Shown here piece by piece: positions 11,641 to 22,699 of a stretch of 64,000 bases of DNA. Where the stretch lies: NCBI RefSeq assembly GCF_033807575.1, contig NC_084726.1, positions 3,658,001 to 3,722,000 on the forward strand. Reading direction: 5' to 3'. The position numbers were made by a program, and so were the translations under genes. Every line of letters begins with the position of its first letter. The first letter of the stretch is position 1. The DNA comes from Cydia pomonella. Taxonomy: Eukaryota; Arthropoda; Insecta; Lepidoptera; Tortricidae. The notes below the pieces were generated by a model that saw only the letters and a list, made by a program, of their open reading frames with translations, did no database searches and was not told where the DNA came from.

Positions 11641-11840
11641 TGTTGTATTATGATGGGCTAAACTAGCCACGGAGTGGGTGCCACGATGTCAACGCCGGAG
11701 TCACTGGCCTAGGAAGAGATGGCGGAACAACTTAGTCGTATTTCTCAGCAACTATAAATGGATACTTAATCGGGGAGATTGGAGGTCTAGGGGACGGCCT
11801 ATGCCCAGCAGTGGGACAATTTATAGGCTTAAAAAAAGAT
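11641..11840 (+). repeat. LINE/SINE tail fragment
   Basis: It contains 'ggccta', then 'tatgcccagcagtgggacaa' and 'tttataggctt' followed by an A run. It resembles the end of SINE-2 (cccagcagtgggacgtatat) and the ends of RTE-like LINEs, which share such tails. The upstream boundary is not clear. Confidence 0.45.
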
Positions 11841-11971
11841 AAATCTTCCGATTGGTTTTAGAATAACGAATTAACGTTCTTCCTCACACATTAAAATCGG
11901 TTAAGCCATTTGGGCTGTGTAGAAAAATAGAGATACAGGCGTAAATAACTACTTTCCCTGTTTTAAGTTGG

Positions 11972-12277
11972 CTAGAGGTCGAAGAGGTTGTATCCGGCAA
12001 TGGCGACTTTATCAACATTTTTTATCCGATTATGAAATGCCCAAATGTGGCTCGCAAAACCAAACTTTGTCTTGATGATGCGGTCACACGATGCGCAATG
12101 GAGTTGTCCAGTCAAGTTGCGAGTGTACGAGGACGCCTTAGGTCGCGTCTTGCGGATATGACACTTAGCATAGAGATCTTCCAGACGCTGCTGCTCATAT
12201 TGATCTACTTTCTTATGAACACTAGAACGCCTTTCCGATCTTTGTAATGCAATGTCCTCCCAGCAATCAGTCGGCAT
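11972..12277 (-). mobile_element. LINE ORF2 C-terminal fragment with zinc-finger-like motif
   Basis: The minus-strand frame of about 101 codons has a charged helical part (DIALQRSERRSSVHKKVDQY) and then a C-x2-C...H-x4-H-like motif, CASCDRIIKTKFGFASH, followed by 'FHNR'. Many non-LTR retrotransposons of arthropods end ORF2 in exactly this kind of finger, and the fragment at 43970-44122 has the same motif. No reverse transcriptase part is present, so it is a truncated, non-functional copy. A host zinc-finger gene is less likely, because only one finger is present and it lies beside the stop. Confidence 0.6.
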
Positions 12278-12462
12278 ACCACAAGCTATAATAATATAAG
12301 CAGCTGTGTCTGTGTTTGATATAAGTAGCTTTGTCTCATTCTGGAAATTCTGTTAATATAGATTATTTTTCCACATTGTCTTTTTTCCGATGGTAAATTT
12401 TGCTCCAATTCACCATACCTACAAGTTGTTCGAGAGACCGGTGCAAATCGTATGTCAGCTAT

Positions 12463-12660
12463 ACATATCAGGTATGTGCTGATAGAATTGGAGCAAGACT
12501 GATGATTCTAGCCGATTCAATTATCGATATAATAGGAAAGATAAATGATAACAGAGGCAGACAATTCAAGAAACAATTCACGATCCTTTGGCCAGAATCC
12601 ATTGATACGTTTGCAAGCTTTGTGTGGGATGAAAAGGACGATCGAATGTTCGTTGAATGA
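12463..12660 (+). pseudogene. Unrecognised coding-like stretch
   Basis: The last about 65 codons of an 86-codon frame read QVCADRIGARLMILADSIID, then IIGKINDNRGRQFKKQFTIL and end WDEKDDRMFVE. The composition is balanced and protein-like, but I do not recognise it. The upstream part of the frame looks non-coding. There is no clear splice site or polyadenylation signal. Confidence 0.2.
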
Positions 12661-13209
12661 GCTTCAATATGGCGATTGTGACTGACTGATTGGAAATAGC
12701 AAGAATCTTAGATAACGCCAAAAACGCGAATGAAATTTTTAAAAATGCACTTGATATTGAAGTTGCTATAAGTAAAACAATTTTTGGTAAAATCCTTAAG
12801 ATATCTCTCTGATCTTAGCGATATTATTAGCTGCTGTAGAGGTCAGGGTCAGTTTTAAGACTTGTATGTATATATGTATGTTACCTTACTTCTTCACATA
12901 AACAAGTTTATACAAAAAAGACAATATATCAAATAACTTTTCATCTCCACTTCGCACGGTCTTTGGCATCCTTTTTGGTGAGGGTGAGACCATTAGCTTA
13001 GCACGTAGGTTTTCAATTGTCATTTATCATCATCATAAGTGGATTGTCTTAGTTGAGAGAAAGCCTTTTGATCAAGTAATGCAATTGTTTTGTATGGAAT
13101 TTGAGTTACGGTGTCTCACGGCGCTAGTATCTAGCAAAATAAAATTTCATACATAAAAAACGTGAAAAAATATTCTGTATCCAAATTGAAATCTGATCTG
13201 TATAAACCG
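12661..13209. other. Intergenic DNA, nothing recognised
   Basis: No coding frame and no repeat family was identified on either strand. Confidence 0.4.
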
Positions 13210-13363
13210 CTACCACCAGTTTTGACATCGACATATTCGCTCACGTCTGCGTAACTTATTTTCAATGCATCTCATTCGTACTCGCATATTAGTGCAAACG
13301 AGATGTATATAAATTAATATAGGTAGACGTAAGCGAATATGTCAATGTCAAAACTGGTGGTAG
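13210..13363. mobile_element. Palindromic MITE
   Basis: The arms begin CTACCACCAGTTTTGACAT at 13210 and end with the reverse complement, closing GTCAAAACTGGTGGTAG at 13363. The inverted similarity runs inward for about 45 bp (catattcgct...acgtct) with a few mismatches. No open frame spans it, and no target duplication is evident in the flanks. Confidence 0.75.
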
Positions 13364-14655
13364 TGAGTATGAAAAATCCAAGTAAGTTTGAGATAAAACA
13401 TTAGTTTTTTTAAATTGAAATCGCTCAGCTAGTGTTTTCTCTAAAAACAATTCCAATACATAACTTTTTACCGAAGACGTAATAAATCCCCGTATTGGTG
13501 AGGGAATAGGAACTGATTTTAGTCCCTTGAGCAATTTGCCCCCGACCTTTGTATAAATGAAAGGAAAACTGGAAATTAATACTTACTCGCTTTTCTTGTG
13601 GCTTTGCACGTGTATCGATATTTTTGTATGTTTAAATGAAATCTTTACACTGGTAAAGTAATATAAGTAAGAGTTGTTTTACTGCGGGCTATGTCTATGA
13701 ATGAAAAGGCTTTTTCGAAAACCGCATTCTAGTTTACGCTCCTCTAACGATTTGCTGATGCCATTGCCAGGAACATTTATTATGAGTATTATGACTATAT
13801 GAATAATTATTTTCTCATTCAGGACAATCTTTTCTGTCACCCATTCTAATTTATTGCCATCGTTATTATTCTCTTTAATACGACGCTTTTTATTTTACAT
13901 CCCTCAAAAAATACAACGAACGAACGAAATGGACATGAAAGTTGTCAGGCTTTGTGATATCCATCAAGGGTAATATTTATTTTACTGTTTTTGCAAATAA
14001 TTATAATAACAAAAGGGTCCTTTTGAATTTTTTGTCCAAATATCAAAAGGTAGGAAGTTTGAGTGAATATAAGTTACAGCGTTTTACAACAGTCATTTAA
14101 AATTTTGCAATGGGGTTTTAGGGAAATGAGTGGTCATGAAAGCTTTGAAAAATGAAGCACTCTCCTTCATATGTTGCTTATTTAGATTTTACCTTATGTG
14201 TAGATTTTAAAATACAGGACATTCACTTAGCACATGTGGGACATTTTAATTAGGCGTATTCCTTTTAGTACACCATGTATAAGGTATTCAATTGAATAAA
14301 ATTCACCTTCGGTCATTTCTCCTTATAGTAAGTGGGTTGGTGACACCTGTAATGCTGGTTTAGCGATATGCATCAATACACGTCATTGGACCTGTTGTGA
14401 TCAAGCCAGCTAACTAAATTGATGTATAGTCGACCTTACTTCTTGGTAAGAAGGATTAGAAATGATCTACCTATTCGAATGCGTTGACTACATATGGGCT
14501 ACATCAGTTGTAGTCAACCTTTTCTTAATCACCTCTTACATTTTGTTGCTACTCTAACATTTCTTTCTGCTATTGAAGAAGATGTTAAGGGACCGCGAGG
14601 GATCGATCGATTTCCTTGGGAGACCTCCTTGGGAGAGAGAAAGAAATAAGATATA
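13364..14655. other. AT-rich intergenic DNA
   Basis: No gene or family member is supported. Broken frames on both strands lack domain signatures. Confidence 0.4.
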
Positions 14656-15341
14656 CAGTGGAAACGCAAGGGAACGGCTGTTTAGTTCCGCTTATTCAGG
14701 TTTTCCATTTATCCAGTTTTCCACTTAACCAGGTTCAAATAAAACGTTTTCTCACTTACAGAGGCTCTCGCTAACAGAGGTTGTGGATGCTAGTAATGTC
14801 GCTTATAGAGGTCACGTATAGTAAGGTCAAATAAAAGATCAAGATTTAAATAATCATCCTTCATTAAATATGTATGTATGTATGCTTATTTGCTACCGTC
14901 GTGGTATAAAAAAAATGTAGATATGTATTAACAAAAAAATAGGTACGTAATCCTGACTTTATATGTCCTTTGTTATGAAGTAAGTTATATTTAAACAACT
15001 TCCCACTTTCATAGTCTCATAGTCACGGTACCGCACCATGGCTAAAAGAGCCAAACTGAACGATGTGTGATCCCATACAAAGTACGTAGTTAAAACACGA
15101 ACCATAAGGTTAACGAAACAAACTACCCTCCTTGTAACGGTTATTCCACTCAAAGAGGTTTCGGAGACGGCTGCTTCCAGTTACAGAGGTAAAAATAAGA
15201 AATTTTCGAAAAAATTAATACCGCTTGTAGAGATCCCGAAATTCCACTTATAATTCGTTGCCAAGGGACTGGAACCGGGAACTTGGGTCCACTTAAAGAG
15301 GTTTTCCACTCACCCAGGTTGCACTTATCCAGTTTCCACTG
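14656..15341. mobile_element. Pogo/Tc1-like non-autonomous element with repeated internal motif
   Basis: A 686-bp element with short inverted ends, CAGTGGAAAC at 14656-14665 and GTTTCCACTG at 15332-15341. It is flanked by TA (or TATA) on both sides. CAG-starting ends plus a TA duplication fit the pogo/Tigger branch of Tc1/mariner; this is inference from known families. The outer thirds carry about 13 loose copies of a 15-16-bp motif of the form tCCACTTA-cCAGgtt or CACTTA-aGAGgtt, in one orientation. An old LINE-tail scrap lies inside at about 14875-14918. There is no transposase frame. Confidence 0.75.
14884..14918 (+). repeat. LINE-tail scrap inside the pogo-like element
   Basis: The stretch 'tatttgctaccgtcgtggta' followed by 'taaaaaaaa' matches the poly(A) end of the family-A retroposons (for example 45820-45868). 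Only the terminal 35 bases remain. Confidence 0.55.
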
Positions 15342-15391
15342 TATAAGAAAAGAACGTGCAATAAGTCAATATACTACGGACAAAGATATAC

Positions 15392-15579
15392 CTAGCTAGT
15401 AAAATCCTCTTCATCCCAGTCGTATACTCTTTGCAGAGTGTTGTGGTCAACTGCTAATATCAGGCACAGATGTTGCTTGTCGTACAATTTCTGGCCATTT
15501 TCCCAAATTCGTTCAGCGGTCATTCCATGGCAGATTTGATCTGGACATTCTATCGCATAAAGGCCTTTTACGCGGTCTT
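15392..15579 (-). CDS. Candidate terminal exon, unrecognised
   Basis: Read on the minus strand after 'tgattccacag' (acceptor-like), the open frame is APSGGLILEEDRVKGLYAIE, CPDQICHGMTAERIWENGQK, LYDKQHLCLILAVDHNTLQR, then VYDWDEEDFTS and stop. The composition is strikingly protein-like, with balanced residues and several Cys, His and Trp in an AT-rich region. I cannot name the family. An internal ATG-free start could not be decided. It may be the last exon of a host gene whose other exons lie beyond the repeats, or a remnant of a decayed transposon gene. No polyadenylation signal is obvious within 60 bases. Confidence 0.3.
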
Positions 15580-16785
15580 CTTCCAATATTAAACCACCAC
15601 TAGGCGCTCTGTGGAATCATTGTTTTTCCTCGAAAGGTGACCGAAAAAACCGAGTATGCGGGTCTTTACGAGAGCATAAGACAGGAAAAGCATAGGTTAT
15701 AGATAATCTATAATACCACTGCCTTACACCTCCAGTTGAAAACCACTGGCCTACTACATCGTTATCCCTATACGACAGACCAGGCAAGAACATAATCCAT
15801 ACAAATTTAAACCTTACCCCATTGAAATATAGTTGCAAATAACATATCCTGATCATTGATGAGTATTCATTGCGCTTGCGGTTGTGGGACAGGTGCAGTT
15901 TTGCAAAAAGGTGCGCTGTTTTGTTCCCAGATAATGGAGATTACACTTACTGCGGTCAAATTCGCTCACAATACTGCCATCTATGGACAGGGGATAGATA
16001 ATAGGACTCCTCAGAAATACAGACTGGAATACAGAAGTCTCACTGTCTTTAGAACGATGTTTTGAACAGCTGAAGGTCACCTGTTTTTGGTTTACAGGGT
16101 TGTCAGTCATGCGGTAATTCAATAATAAATATATTCGATGATAATCAAATAATCCCAAATGAATGGGATAAGGGCAAGCGAATGATGATGAATCAAAAAT
16201 ACATAAAATAACCTTATGTCGTTGATTGTAATTTTCAGGCAACTACAAACCTAAACGCAATTCGGTTGAATTGTTTTATCACAAAGTTCCACTTCCTGTG
16301 TCCATCATCAGATCAGCTCAGCAGTAGGTACCATAATATTGCATTGTCATCCAACTTACGTATGTATGTATGTAATTATGTGAAGTTTCCGCTCAATCGA
16401 TTTACGGGAAGTGGGTCTAATATATCTTGCAAGATGTGATCCGCACCATGCATTGCAATTAAAATAAATTGCATTGCAAAAAAATAAAATGTATCAAAAA
16501 ATATACTTATTGCAAATACAATACGACACATATCGCATAACCTAATTGAAATTTTATTACATATTCACTCTAGAATCAATAAAAGCTGTCTTTAAGACCG
16601 TATGGATGTTACTGTGCCTATAGATGTTATTCCAATAGCCTAATTGATCGTTTGGTCGAGCCATTACGATGTCAAAAAACTTAGTATACACAGTCTTGGT
16701 TGTAACTCTGCAAGAGCTGGAAGCAGTGCTGGCGTAAGATATAATAAGTTAACTTTTAACAGTTTATAGAAGTCCACTGCTGGAG
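15580..16785. other. Intergenic DNA
   Basis: A 129-codon minus-strand frame at 15853-16242 and its opposite-strand partner have no recognisable domain and look like chance. The stretch holds a short (GTAT)n tract near 16360-16372 and an AT-rich segment with repeated 'attgcaa' near 16455-16515. Confidence 0.4.
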
Positions 16786-16789
16786 TAGC

Positions 16790-17085
16790 TGGACATAAAA
16801 GTCGCTGCCTTCATCCAAACGATTTTTCTGTGACCTTACCAAGATCCTCAGTATATTACTCGTAGGTGGTAGTTTGTATTAATCCCGGCCACTTCTTCCC
16901 GAAAGCGCTCTACACGACAACATTGGATTGTTGGCAGACCTTACCGGTGCGTTTCTCCAGAACCTTCCTGCCTAGCAAACTTAAACGTGAAATGAACTGT
17001 CTCCTCGGTATTTCCGAACTGATACGACCTTGAAACCTTAAAGAAAAGAGCACACTGCCATTCTAAAGGCCGGCAATAAAAAACC
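16790..17085 (+). mobile_element. LINE ORF2 C-terminal fragment
   Basis: With one stop tolerated, the plus strand reads VRFSRTFLPS near 16948-16977, then VFPN.YDLETLKKRAHCHSK ending GRQ. This fits the common LINE ending 'RFSRSFLPRT..LWNELP..VFP..YDL..FKKR...L.GR'. It is 5'-truncated and carries stop codons. It resembles the LINE endings at 37290 and 54841 but is a separate copy. Confidence 0.6.
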
Positions 17086-17099
17086 ATCCATGCCTGCGC

Positions 17100-17215
17100 A
17101 CTCCGGTCCGCAGTGCGCACTCAATAATCTTTCTGCTTCAGCGGCCTTCGTTCTACGTGCAGCTATAATGTTAGCGAGGACCTCTCTTGCGGCTCTGGTC
17201 ATTTGTAGATTCGCA
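17100..17215 (-). pseudogene. Unassigned helical coding-like frame
   Basis: The minus strand gives an uninterrupted SANLQMTRAAREVLANIIAA, RRTKAAEAERLLSAHCGPEC, AGMDGF. The Ala/Arg/Glu-rich pattern predicts a helix and the GC content is higher than in the flanks. It could be part of a LINE ORF or a host exon. I do not recognise it. Confidence 0.2.
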
Positions 17216-17254
17216 GATAATAATAATAGCTCGCTTATACCCTTTTGTGTAGTA

Positions 17255-17650
17255 TGAGATGGAAACGCAATTAAAATGCTGTTCTACCGTCTGTACAATG
17301 GGAAAATGCTCCTCCGGAGAACTTTTTGAATTGATGCCATCGTCTCGATTATATCACCATCACCGTACCTCCCGTCAAAGGAGCAAAGCTTTTTTCCCAC
17401 TTCTTATATACATAAGCACACCGAATTATAAGCGCGCATTTCGCTCGATTGTTCCCATAACAAGCAGAATGTAGAATGAGCTTCATGCTGATGTTTACGC
17501 TACGAAGCGGGGTTCATGGGTGAGTATTCAGGGTTCTCAAGGGTTGGCAACGCATGCTCTTCCGATTCTACTTATGTCCATGGGCAACGGTGACTGCTTC
17601 CCATCAGGTGACTCGTCAGCTCATTGACTAACATAATCACATAAAAAAAA
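17255..17650 (+). mobile_element. LINE ORF2 C-terminal fragment and 3' end
   Basis: The frame includes GKCSSGELFELMPSSRLYHH, HRTSRQRSKAFFPL and, after a stop, NELHADVYATKRGSWVSIQG. These match the frequent LINE ending 'GECS.ELF.L.P.....HHRTSRQRS...FFP...LWNELHADVF'. The 3' part holds 'ggcaacggtgactgcttccc' and an A run at 17642-17651. It is 5'-truncated and broken by at least one stop codon. Confidence 0.65.
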
Positions 17651-17651
17651 A

Positions 17652-18970
17652 ATTATGGATCTAAAAGTCACAGTTTAGTACACTGGTTCGATTCGTTAGC
17701 GGTATAAAATGAGAATGCGTGACACCGTTATCTCATCGCGATATCTTTTTTATTTCTTCACTTTATGGAGGTAATTCCCGTGACACGTTTCATGACTTCA
17801 CGGTTACGAACGAAAATGTATAATTTTACAGTTATTCGATATTTTTGTACGCAAATATTGAGAACTGATAGATTTTATCAGGTTCATTTGTTTTGTTTTC
17901 TCGGCACAGTTAATGGTCGAGTGTTTTTTACCGTTACAAGTTTTTGTATGACTTTTACGATGCAAAATTCACCGCCTCCGTCAAGAGTGATCAGTATAAA
18001 ACATGCTTTCAATTCATGGCAAACTTTTTTTTAAGCTTTGTATTACATTTTATCTGTCAAAACCTTTGTAACAGAACTTATGACCCAAGTAAATAGATGT
18101 ATGAAGTCCATAATAACCTTGTACTTGATTGTACACTCCAAATCAATGTTAAATCTGTTTCGATGATAGATTACGACGAGATTTATCGCCGAGATTCCGA
18201 GACGATTAAATGAACAAGATGGAACGACTGTCGACTAATCCCTGTAGTATTATATCACTTTATACAGGATGGCTCGTGGCTCGAAAGGTGAGATCAGAAT
18301 GGGAAGATTTGTAGGATTAAAAAAACTTGATAAAGGTTACATCAATGGTAGACGAATTGTGTAAAATATTATCAATATTCAATTCACATTTTAAATAGGA
18401 AATCATATTATTAAGGATAGAGGATCCACTCGACGTTATGTAATTTCCAAAATAATAATAATACAATTTTTTGGTAAGTATCAATTTTTATGATTCGCAA
18501 ATTAAGTAATAAAATGTTTATTTTTTTGTGTCATTATCACTTTGAAATAACTATCATTACCTTTTTCTGGACATAAAACCATTCTTATTAATGAAACAAA
18601 ACTGAACAGAGCCAGCAGCTTCACTCCTCCAACTATTTGTTTAGACATTTCGACTAAAATAACCGTTTTAAGCTACCAATCCGTAGACTGGATTTACAAA
18701 ATTCAATTCCCGATCATGTTTCTAGAATCGTCCTGTATTCGGTAGCTGGCGTAAAGTTACCTAACGGGTGATTAGGAACTGGTTATGGATATTAAACCAC
18801 TAGATTTCCTCTCATAATTAGTAAAAAGCTAAGCACTAATAAGATACAAACTCAGCAGCATCAATTAGCAAGATGCTTTTAAGGCAGCTAGCGATTAATT
18901 AAGCGTTAGAGTAATATTAAATCATGCTAATTACTTACGAGAGCAAATGATGCATTAAGGTCAAATTCGG
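17652..18970. other. AT-rich intergenic DNA with one dispersed repeat piece
   Basis: At 18033-18080 the block 'aagctttgtattacatttta' and 'acagaacttatg' recurs at 39585-39635, so it is a dispersed repeat. Otherwise nothing is recognised. Confidence 0.45.
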
Positions 18971-18977
18971 ATTTTAA

Positions 18978-19190
18978 CTGCAGCAACATTCCTGTTGCGA
19001 CATTACTGCGGCGGCGTTAATGTTGTATTTGACAATTCCTTCCTTCATAAAATGAGTGACGGATTGAGCGTCATAATTAAATACGGCGTTGCCGCGTCGA
19101 ACGTCGGAACGTCACTCATTTCATCAAGCAAATTGGCAGACACAGCGCCCGCGTCAACGCCGCAGCAGTAATGTCGCGACAGTAGAGCAG
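18978..19190. mobile_element. Imperfect palindromic element (GCGACATTACTGC arms)
   Basis: The left arm, 'gttgcgacattactgcggcg' at about 18997-19016, pairs with 'cgccgcagcagtaatgtcgc' at about 19161-19180, and the pairing extends outward with mismatches. Two overlapping frames on opposite strands are by-products of the palindrome. It is probably a MITE, but its ends are eroded and no duplication was found. Confidence 0.6.
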
Positions 19191-19228
19191 CTGCGGTTGC
19201 GATCCGAAAGTCACCATTACCGACACTT

Positions 19229-19589
19229 CGGATTGCGTTATAAAGCTGGCCATACACCAGGGATCGGAACCGGTTTTTTGCAAAAACATCGAAATAACCA
19301 TATATTTCGGTTTATTTTATACTCAAAATGTAGGACTCAGTTGTGTTTTTAGATAACGACTTCGTATTATTAGATTGCCCGATTAGGAATGAAATAATTA
19401 CCAATTCCCATACAAAAAATACCGGTTTCCGATCCCTGCCATACACACTAGGGTATGCCTGCGCAGTTTTATCAACTGCACGGGTAAAACGGAGCGTGCG
19501 TGGCATTCGACTGTCTAGTTTCATATACAACTTTATCTGTGCAGGCATACCCTAGTGTGTAAGGCCAGCTTTCTTTATAACGCAATCCG
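19229..19589. mobile_element. Palindromic MITE split by a younger hAT MITE
   Basis: The outer arms are CGGATTGCGTTATAAAG...GCTGGCC at 19229-19251 and its reverse complement ending CGCAATCCG at 19589. Inward, 'actagggtatgcctgcgcag' (19447-19466) pairs with 'ctgtgcaggcataccctagt' (19536-19555). The hAT MITE at 19258-19438, with its duplicated CCATACAC, sits in the left arm. Removing it gives a continuous palindrome of about 172 bp. Confidence 0.8.
19258..19438. mobile_element. hAT-type MITE (CAGGGATCGG family), copy 2
   Basis: A 181-bp copy, closely similar to 3991-4194, with ends CAGGGATCGGAACCGGTTTT and GGTTTCCGATCCCTG. It is flanked by the exact 8-bp duplication CCATACAC at 19250-19257 and 19439-19446. 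It has no coding capacity. It lies inside an older palindromic MITE, which dates it as the younger insertion. Confidence 0.92.
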
Positions 19590-20690
19590 ACCTGCCAAAC
19601 AGAAATCAGGTTGCCCTCAGCCTTAATCGCTAAAGCCGTTTTTGAGAAATTACCAAAAAATTATGAAAATGTATCTAGAAAAATATGATAGATATGGCAG
19701 TATATGAAGGCGTCGTAATGTCAATAAATTTAAATAATACGCAAGTATCAATAAATTAAAAGCACATTCCATTCTATAATATTCTAAGTTTAAGCAAATA
19801 ACATTGCTTCTGTTTTTTTAATTTCAACTTTTTTTGTACCAACATTCCAGAAATCTGTAAAAAAGAAAAGAACGTAAAATAAAATACAGTTCAATATACC
19901 TAAACTTTTAAGTAAAACTTAGCCGGCTCAGTTCAAAACCCGGGTGTATTCAGATTTATTAAAATATGATGCCATCACTACATCTATCTGTGTTCCAGCC
20001 CCCGAAGTCCCGATGTCTTTTTAAAAGGACAAAATCAAACTGAATTTTTGAACTATAATGGAATAAAAGAAGGTTCCTAATTCAAAATTGTAAAATGACT
20101 AAGAAGGTGTAGAGACTTGTAGTCTTAGAGTCAGACCAAGATAAGTTGTCAGCGATTTTGATAGCCCAGACGGTGCAAGTGTCAAATAAACGTCGTAATT
20201 TCATAGAAGTTTGACGTTGTTGCGAATGCAACTTATTATTGTATAAAAATCAATGCAGTAGCTAAACGCAGCCGTCGGGCTGGGCTAGTATTCGGAGGCT
20301 TTTCAGATGCACCAATAGGAGCGCTCCACATATTATCTAACGCGGCCAATTAAAGGCACCTAAATTTAAACCACCTTTTGTACTGATCAAATATTGCAAA
20401 TCACTCTTTCATCATCCTCCATACTATCAACACCCACTTTCTACAGCTAACCGTTTTGGCAAGAACCTTGTAAACCAGTACCTTATGGAAGATTATACTT
20501 CAGTTTATTATCAATCGAAGTTTTATTTGAGTCGTCGAGATCCTGACCTGCACGGCGGCTACAGACGTTGAAAATAACCCGTGCACCGTCTGGGCTATCC
20601 AAGTCGCTGCCAACTTATTGGTTTGACTCTAGCACATATCGTCAATGCTAACTTGCTGTACCAGATATGTACGGTGGCTTGTCAATGTCA
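19590..20690. other. Intergenic DNA
   Basis: A segment at about 20130-20200 (cagaccaagataagttg, cagcgattttgatagcccag, acggtgcaagtg) recurs at 32040-32110, so it belongs to a dispersed repeat. No gene is supported. Confidence 0.45.
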
Positions 20691-20694
20691 GGAT

Positions 20695-20925
20695 CATAGG
20701 AATTTCTTTATCTGCCTCTCTCCTTCTTCCTCGCGTTGTCCCGGCATTTTGCCACGGCTCATGGCTGCCTGGGGTCAGCTTGACAACTAATTCCAAAATT
20801 TGGCGTAGGCACTAGTTTTTACGAAAGCGGCTGCCGTCTGACCTTCCAACCCAGAGGGTAAACTAGGCCTTGTTGGGATTAGTCCGGTTTCCTCAAGATG
20901 TTTTCCTTCACCGAACTTTTCTTCT
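20695..20925 (-). repeat. SINE-like or LINE-tail repeat
   Basis: Read on the minus strand, it starts near 'ggtgaaggaaaacatcttga', passes 'ggtcagacggcagccgcttt' and 'aaaactagtgcc', and continues past 'agctgaccccaggcagccat'. The block 'ggtgaaggaaaacat' is shared with SINE-2, so the two families share part of their body. There is no open frame of note. The ends are not defined. Confidence 0.5.
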
Positions 20926-20934
20926 CTTCTTCTG

Positions 20935-21020
20935 CTTCTTTATCTGCATCTCTATCGCAAGAATAATATATGCAAGAGCAATAATCTAGGAGAGAAAGAA
21001 ATTTCGTTTTTCAAGGTAGT
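20935..21020 (+). repeat. Dispersed motif, third copy
   Basis: The segment 'tatctgcatctctatcgcaa', 'atatatgcaagagcaat' and 'gaaatttcg' resembles 1780-1862 and 7670-7762. It is probably the remains of a small MITE or SINE family. Nothing else is certain. Confidence 0.4.
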
Positions 21021-21185
21021 GGCACTGACTCCACTCACACCTCAAACTGTAATCGGCCCCGGGTGTATCCAAACAGTGTTCTGTTTGGTTACACACTGTT
21101 AAAAAAAAAAAGTTAGCGTTGTGTACCGGGGGCAGGGAGTCCTTATGTTTTTTTTTTGTGTGAGGGAGAAATCGAGCTTAAGAGG

Positions 21186-21490
21186 AAAGGGGACGGCCGC
21201 TTCTCCATACAAACGTAGTCCCCATTTTCCTCTCTGGATATTGACATTATGAAATATTACACAATTTTATTCATAACCAACCAGTTTTATGTTTAACCAT
21301 AGCTATGCGAAAAACAGATTTCATACAAATTTTTAAATGCTCATAACTCTTATAATAATTAAAAATCGAAAAAAAAAACCAAACCTAGGAGCATAGCTGT
21401 GGCTGATGTACAACAAATTGTGTCAAAATATTCTGAATAATGTTAATATCCAGAGAGGAAAATGAGGACTACGTTTGTATGAAAAGTCGG
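21186..21490. mobile_element. Palindromic MITE (CATACAAACGTAGTCC arms)
   Basis: The left arm runs 'cttctccatacaaacgtagt', 'ccccattttcctctctggat', 'attgacatt'. The right arm (21437-21487) is its reverse complement with a few differences. The core is AT-rich with A runs and a poor inverted pair. A second, interrupted copy is at 43889-44380. No target duplication could be fixed. Confidence 0.75.
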
Positions 21491-22050
21491 TTTCGCTCGG
21501 GTTTTCCACTTTCGTCTAAAATCATATTAGTATTACATTTTTATAATCCGAATTCGCCCACAAGCACTGTTTACTTTACTCAAAACCTTTTAGTAAGTAT
21601 TTGAAGTTTTCTCATTATTCGACGACGTACATGTAAAGCGTTCAGCAACTTCCCAACAGCAGATGTTTCCGAATTATAATTAAAATTTAAATTAACTTGC
21701 TTTCTTTAAGACGCTTCTTATCAAAGTTTTAACGGTATATTTACCTTACCACACTTATGCAACATTTATTTTTTAAACTTAATGCAGATAAATGTGGCTT
21801 TCCATCCCATGTGCTTCATTTGAAATAAGGACCCTTTCATCAGAATTTCTGTTGGAATTTCAGATAAAATGGTCTTTATTATTCTTCAAGCATAAGGATC
21901 GTTGTGTGATAGATAGCCACAAATATACAGTTACGAACGATGCACTTAATGCTGTTAAGAGTTTGCCAGTCAACATTTATGCCAGATACAGAAACAGCGT
22001 CGTTGAGATTGGGAAATCCGTTATGTCTTCGATTTTTGATTGACAAGTTG
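21491..22050. other. AT-rich intergenic DNA, nothing recognised
   Basis: An 83-codon plus-strand frame at 21792-22043 has no domain signature. No repeat family matches. Confidence 0.4.
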
Positions 22051-22053
22051 GTA

Positions 22054-22176
22054 CAGTCGCTGTCGATATATCAGAGCAGCCAAGGTGTTCACAATATCTG
22101 AACACGCGCTCTAACGCCTTAAAGGCGTGTTCAAATATTTGTGAGCCCCTTGGCCGCTTCTATATATCGGCGATTG
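22054..22176. mobile_element. Palindromic Tc1/mariner-like MITE
   Basis: It begins CAGTCGC and ends GCGATTG, flanked by TA on each side (22052-22053, 22177-22178). Inner arms 'cgatatatc', 'gcagccaaggtgttcacaa' and 'tctgaacacgc' pair with the right half (ggcgtgttcaaatatttgtg...ccttggccgc). TA duplications point to Tc1/mariner. A relative lies at 33329-33452. Confidence 0.75.
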
Positions 22177-22699
22177 TAGCTAGCAACATATATAAGGTAT
22201 TAATTGATTTGATCCAAATCTTGCACATATGTGACGAGATATAGGAAAAAACACAAAATACTAAATAGATAATAGACAATATTTCTTTTGACAAAGAACA
22301 CTCATGGCACTTTACGTGTGTACAGAATATATAATACATGAGTTAAAAAACGAATCATGATAACAAAAAAATCGAAAATAAAAAACGATACTTCAAGCTC
22401 TGCTTTTAAATTATAAAATCACTAGTAGGTAGGTATCTACTAAATAAGAAAGAACTCTTAATTTTATTTATAAAGTGAAGTGGAACGAGCGGAATGTAGG
22501 TTTTTTTAACGGAAAATATTAAAATTAAAAACCCGAGAAGGATGTAAAAACTACAGTGTTAAGAAATGAGAATTAATTTTTCACGTGCAGTTAGCGAAAA
22601 TGGAGCTGTATAACGAAGAGAAGAGGAAAACACATACCTATTTTAAATTATAACTGAGATATAAGTAAGCTTATAGTGACAGTTTACTTTTATCTCTAT

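Noticed and set aside
15853..16242. 129-codon minus-strand frame as a gene
   Set aside because: No recognisable domain, an overlapping frame on the other strand, and no coding-like composition.
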